This document shows positions 34,913 through 36,836 of a DNA stretch of 36,836 nucleotides, one piece after another. The position numbers were made by a program, and so were the translations under genes. A model generated the notes under the pieces. That model ran no database searches and was not told where the DNA came from. It worked only from the letters and a program-made list of their open reading frames with translations. The first letter of the stretch is position 1. Each line of letters opens with the position of its first letter. Origin of the DNA: Clostridia bacterium (GTDB lineage Bacteria; Bacillota; Clostridia; Oscillospirales; Acutalibacteraceae); the NCBI GenBank assembly GCA_017441385.1, contig JAFRXY010000050.1, positions 1 through 36,836 on the forward strand. The letters are read 5' to 3'.

Positions 34913-35040
34913 GGGCAGCGCCCCTTCGCTGCAACGCGCTGCGACATACGACGCGCCCGGGCACAACCGACCGTGTTGCAATCACCATTCGCCCGACCCT
35001 GATTGATTCCGAAGCGCGTTTTGCCTGCGTGGGGTTCTTC
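34913..35040. repeat. GC-rich segment sharing motifs with the atpG-atpD gap
   Basis: Carries GGCAGCGCCCCTTCGCTGCAA and CGCCCGGGCACAACCGA (split here into pieces under 20 bases: GGCAGCGCCCCTT, CGCTGCAA, CCCGGGCACAACCG), parts also seen inverted at 12430-12540. It lies between S3 and S2. No gene here. Confidence 0.55.
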
Positions 35041-35220
35041 CGTCGGCATTCGCCTGACCCTGCTATTTGTCGGAGCTAATCTTGCTCGCTCGGCTTCGCC
35101 TCGCTCGTGAGGGCTCTGCCCTCACCCTCCCGCCAAGGCGCTGCCCTGGACCTGCCAGGGAGCCTTGCCCCCTGGACCCCATTATTGGCGCTGCGCGCTT
35201 TCCTTTTTTATTTTTTTGCT
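35041..35220 (-). repeat. Multi-hairpin structured module S2 between ntpE and ntpA
   Basis: Same order of parts as S1. Hairpins: GTGAGGGC-TCT-GCCCTCAC (35107-35125), CCAAGGC-GCT-GCCCTGG (about 35135-35150) and CCAGGG..CCCTGG (35155-35175), then GCGCTGCGCGC and a T-tract. Two stems differ from S1 by paired changes that keep base pairing. Confidence 0.75.
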
Positions 35221-35222
35221 TG

Positions 35223-35834
35223 TTATGCGATTGTCAACCCCGAATTCTCCGCGAACCACTCGTGCTGCTGCTCCAGCGTCACGTCCAGCGTCACGTCCAG
35301 CACTCTGCCGATCTCGGTATTCTCCGCACGCAGTCCGCCCAGAAGTATCGTCGGGTCAACCTTCACCGTGCAGTCGCCGAAGGCAGTCTTGATCAGCGGC
35401 GAGCATTTCTTGTCCCTGTCGCGGATATAAATCACCGTGGAAGCCAGATGCTCTTCGCCGCAATTCACAAAAGCCTTCCGCGCCTCGATCGCCGCCCTGC
35501 GCAGGTAGGTCTTGTAAGCGTCGGTCTTGGTGAATTCGTCCAGCTTGGCGGCCGCCCGTTCAAAGACTTCCTTCTCGATTTCGTTCCGCCGCGCCAGAAG
35601 CGCCTTCTTGCCGGCGCTCTCCTTTTCGGCCAGCTCCCGGCTGATCATGCTGCGCACTTCGCCCGTCCTCCGCTGAATGGTCTTGTAGCTTTCCTCGCGG
35701 AATTCCTTCTCGGCTTTCTCCAGCTCGATGGCGTTCTGCGCTTCCACTTCGCGCATGATCTTGTCGTGCTGCTCCTGCGCGTATTCGTTGATAGCCAGCA
35801 TGAATTTGCTGAGCTTTTCTTCCTGTGTCAACAT
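35223..35834 (-). CDS. ntpE: V/A-type ATPase subunit E (peripheral stalk)
   Basis: 203 residues. A long charged N-terminal helix (about 5-105, Lys/Glu/Arg/Ala-rich) precedes a C-terminal globular part with 'DPTILLGGLRAEN' (about 163-175) and 'LEQQHEWFAENSG' near the end, the E-subunit pattern. The segment LDVTLDVT is encoded by a 12-bp tandem repeat (35273-35296). ATG at 35834 follows the F-subunit gene by 55 bp. Confidence 0.93.
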   Translation of the reverse strand: MLTQEEKLSKFMLAINEYAQEQHDKIMREVEAQNAIELEKAEKEFREESYKTIQRRTGEVRSMISRELAEKESAGKKALLARRNEIEKEVFERAAAKLDEFTKTDAYKTYLRRAAIEARKAFVNCGEEHLASTVIYIRDRDKKCSPLIKTAFGDCTVKVDPTILLGGLRAENTEIGRVLDVTLDVTLEQQHEWFAENSGLTIA

Positions 35835-35889
35835 GTTTGAGTTACACCCCTTCGTGATGTAGGGTTACATTGGGTAAAATTTTGTGAAA

Positions 35890-36198
35890 TTATATCTTCA
35901 CGCCGATTGCCTCGCGCACATAGCGGGAGATGGAATCCTTCGCGCGTCCGTTGCCGTGGCGGTCGGGAATTTCCACAATCAGCGGGCGCGATAAGTTGAG
36001 CTTCAGGTCGTACACAAGATCGGGGCAGAGCGAAACAAGCCGCTCGGTCATGAGAATGATTCCCACCGACTCGTCAGCCATCGCGTTTCTCAGCGCGTGT
36101 TCCACTTCCCAGTCCTCATGCACGACAGTTCCCTCAATGCCCGCAAGCCGCAAGCCTGTGGCGGTGTCGATATTGTCGCTGATCAGGTAAAATTTCAA
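35890..36198 (-). CDS. ntpG: V/A-type ATPase subunit F
   Basis: 102 residues, the size of F subunits (NtpG in Enterococcus hirae). N-terminal 'FYLISDNIDTATGLRLAGIEG' (2-22, given as FYLISDNIDTATGLRLAG), 'DESVGIILMTERLVSL' and 'PLIVEIPDRHG' match the Rossmann-like F subunit that binds subunit D in the central stalk. RBS AAGGA with TTTCAAAG at the gap to the K gene is modest. Confidence 0.92.
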   Translation of the reverse strand: MKFYLISDNIDTATGLRLAGIEGTVVHEDWEVEHALRNAMADESVGIILMTERLVSLCPDLVYDLKLNLSRPLIVEIPDRHGNGRAKDSISRYVREAIGVKI

Positions 36199-36228
36199 AG
36201 GAAGGTCAGTCCTTTCAGAACAAAACCG

Positions 36229-36729
36229 TCAGATCTTGTTCAGAATCATGATGGCGATAACCAGACCGTACAGGGCGATGGATTCACCCAGAGCCACGAA
36301 GATCAGCGCCTTACCGAATGCCTTGGGGTCTTCGCTGGTGGCGCCGATAGCGGCAGGAGCAGCTGACGCGACGGCAATACCGCCGCCGATGCCGCTGATG
36401 CTGGTGGAAAGAGCCGCCGCGAGCAGTCCCAGACCCAACGCAAGGCCGGTATTCTGCGCAGCCGTGGGAGCAGCCGGTTCTTCGGCTGTCTCGGATGTTT
36501 CTCCGGTGGTTTCAGCCGCCGTAGTGGTGACAGGTGTTTCGTCAACATCATTGCCGGCAGCCATGGCCGTCATAGCGCCGAACATGCAGACGACGAAAAC
36601 CAGCGCGACCACCGCGAAATTGACCTTCAGCGCCTTGGCGCCGCTGCCGTTCTTCCTGAAGAATCTCATTGCGACATAAGCCGCCGCCAAAACTGCGAGT
36701 ACCGGAATTGCATAGATAAGTACGTTCAT
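36229..36729 (-). CDS. ntpK: V/A-type ATPase K subunit (proteolipid) with N-terminal extension
   Basis: 166 residues from ATG 36729, with GGAGG eight bases before it. Residues 96-166 form the c-like hairpin: helix 1 SISGIGGGIAVA and helix 2 VALGESIALYGLVIA with the ion-binding Glu149, Ser150 and Tyr154. Before it lie two other hydrophobic helices (about 4-24 and 37-57) and a Thr/Glu/Ala-rich linker (58-92). The typical Enterococcus K has two c-like hairpins; here the first is replaced by an unrelated pair of helices. Val120 stands where Na+ rotors have Gln or Glu. It is the most 5' complete gene of the operon in the window. Confidence 0.93.
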   Translation of the reverse strand: MNVLIYAIPVLAVLAAAYVAMRFFRKNGSGAKALKVNFAVVALVFVVCMFGAMTAMAAGNDVDETPVTTTAAETTGETSETAEEPAAPTAAQNTGLALGLGLLAAALSTSISGIGGGIAVASAAPAAIGATSEDPKAFGKALIFVALGESIALYGLVIAIMILNKI

Positions 36730-36774
36730 GATAGTATCCTCCATTGATTGATGATTGATTGAATAAGGAAAGCT

Positions 36775-36836
36775 GAATGATATTCCAGCGCGAAGCGCTC
36801 CGAGACTATTCACTATTCACTATTCACTATTCTCTA
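36775..36836. repeat. Heptamer-plus-hairpin repeat, copy R4, running off the window
   Basis: GATATTCCA, hairpin AGCGC-GAA-GCGCT, CCGAGA, then CTATTCA heptamers to the right edge. Same order as one half of R2. It lies upstream of ntpK and may extend beyond the window. Confidence 0.75.

Noticed and set aside
31849-35079. A plus-strand reading frame of more than 1000 codons across the V-ATPase genes
   Set aside because: It lies opposite ntpB and ntpA, whose minus-strand products carry intact ATPase motifs. Its composition (His/Arg/Gly/Val/Asp-rich) is that of an antisense shadow of high-GC codons, and it has no RBS or promoter.

Overview
The window looks like a chromosomal segment of an anaerobic, low-temperature-unremarkable Clostridia-type Firmicute, most plausibly of the Oscillospiraceae/Ruminococcaceae kind. 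This is inferred from the gene families (DegV, DUF421/DUF4363, DUF5685, BioY, Met-gamma-lyase family, DUF2304), the strong AGGAGG ribosome binding sites, the textbook TTGACA/TATAAT promoters with 17-bp spacers, and the coexistence of a bacterial F-type ATP synthase with a V/A-type ATPase. Base composition is moderately G+C-rich in genes, with A+T-rich promoters. The species cannot be named from the sequence alone.

Layout. 1-2487 (+): the 3' end of a TPR-like protein translationally coupled to an ABC exporter half-transporter. 2592-8295 (+): a promoter, then a DegV lipid-binding protein, an SDR oxidoreductase, a DUF523-GNAT fusion, a DUF2225-like Cys protein, and two tandem paralogous membrane-anchored proteins. 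8342-9414 (+): the DUF421/DUF4363 membrane pair. 9419-10568 (-): a TagD-type cytidylyltransferase and a PIN-toxin/antitoxin pair in an A+T-rich patch. 10586-17728 (-): a complete F-type ATP synthase operon atpI-B-E-F-H-A-G-D-C with its own promoter and terminator. 17893-20345 (+): RlmA-type rRNA methyltransferase, DUF5685 protein and a zinc-ribbon membrane protein. 20349-24359 (-): metallophosphoesterase, BioY biotin transporter under a BirA-type operator, and a large PAS/GGDEF-like/GAF sensor. 24484-27048 (+): DUF2304 membrane protein and a neopullulanase-type GH13 enzyme. 27171-28878 (-): Met-gamma-lyase family enzyme with a small membrane protein. 28932-30538 (+): ABC-F ATPase. 30548-36836 (-): V/A-type ATPase genes in transcription order K-F-E-A-B-D; I and C subunits are not in the window and may lie upstream.

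Biological themes. The two rotary ATPases seem to differ in ion specificity. The F-type c subunit carries a two-carboxylate Na+ signature (E31 plus E64/T65/T66/Y69), while the V-type K subunit lacks the helix-1 ligand and has an unusual extra N-terminal two-helix/Thr-Glu-rich extension. Both ATPase operons are interrupted by intergenic repeats of two kinds: (i) heptamer arrays (TATTCAC/TATTCTC) joined to GC-rich hairpins, in four places, once as a head-to-head palindrome that supplies the stop codon of a neighbouring gene; and (ii) a ~180-200-bp multi-hairpin module, found twice in the V-ATPase operon with compensatory base changes, plus inverted and partial copies. These repeats are the least explained part of the window. 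No tRNA, rRNA, CRISPR array, transposase or phage gene was recognised.
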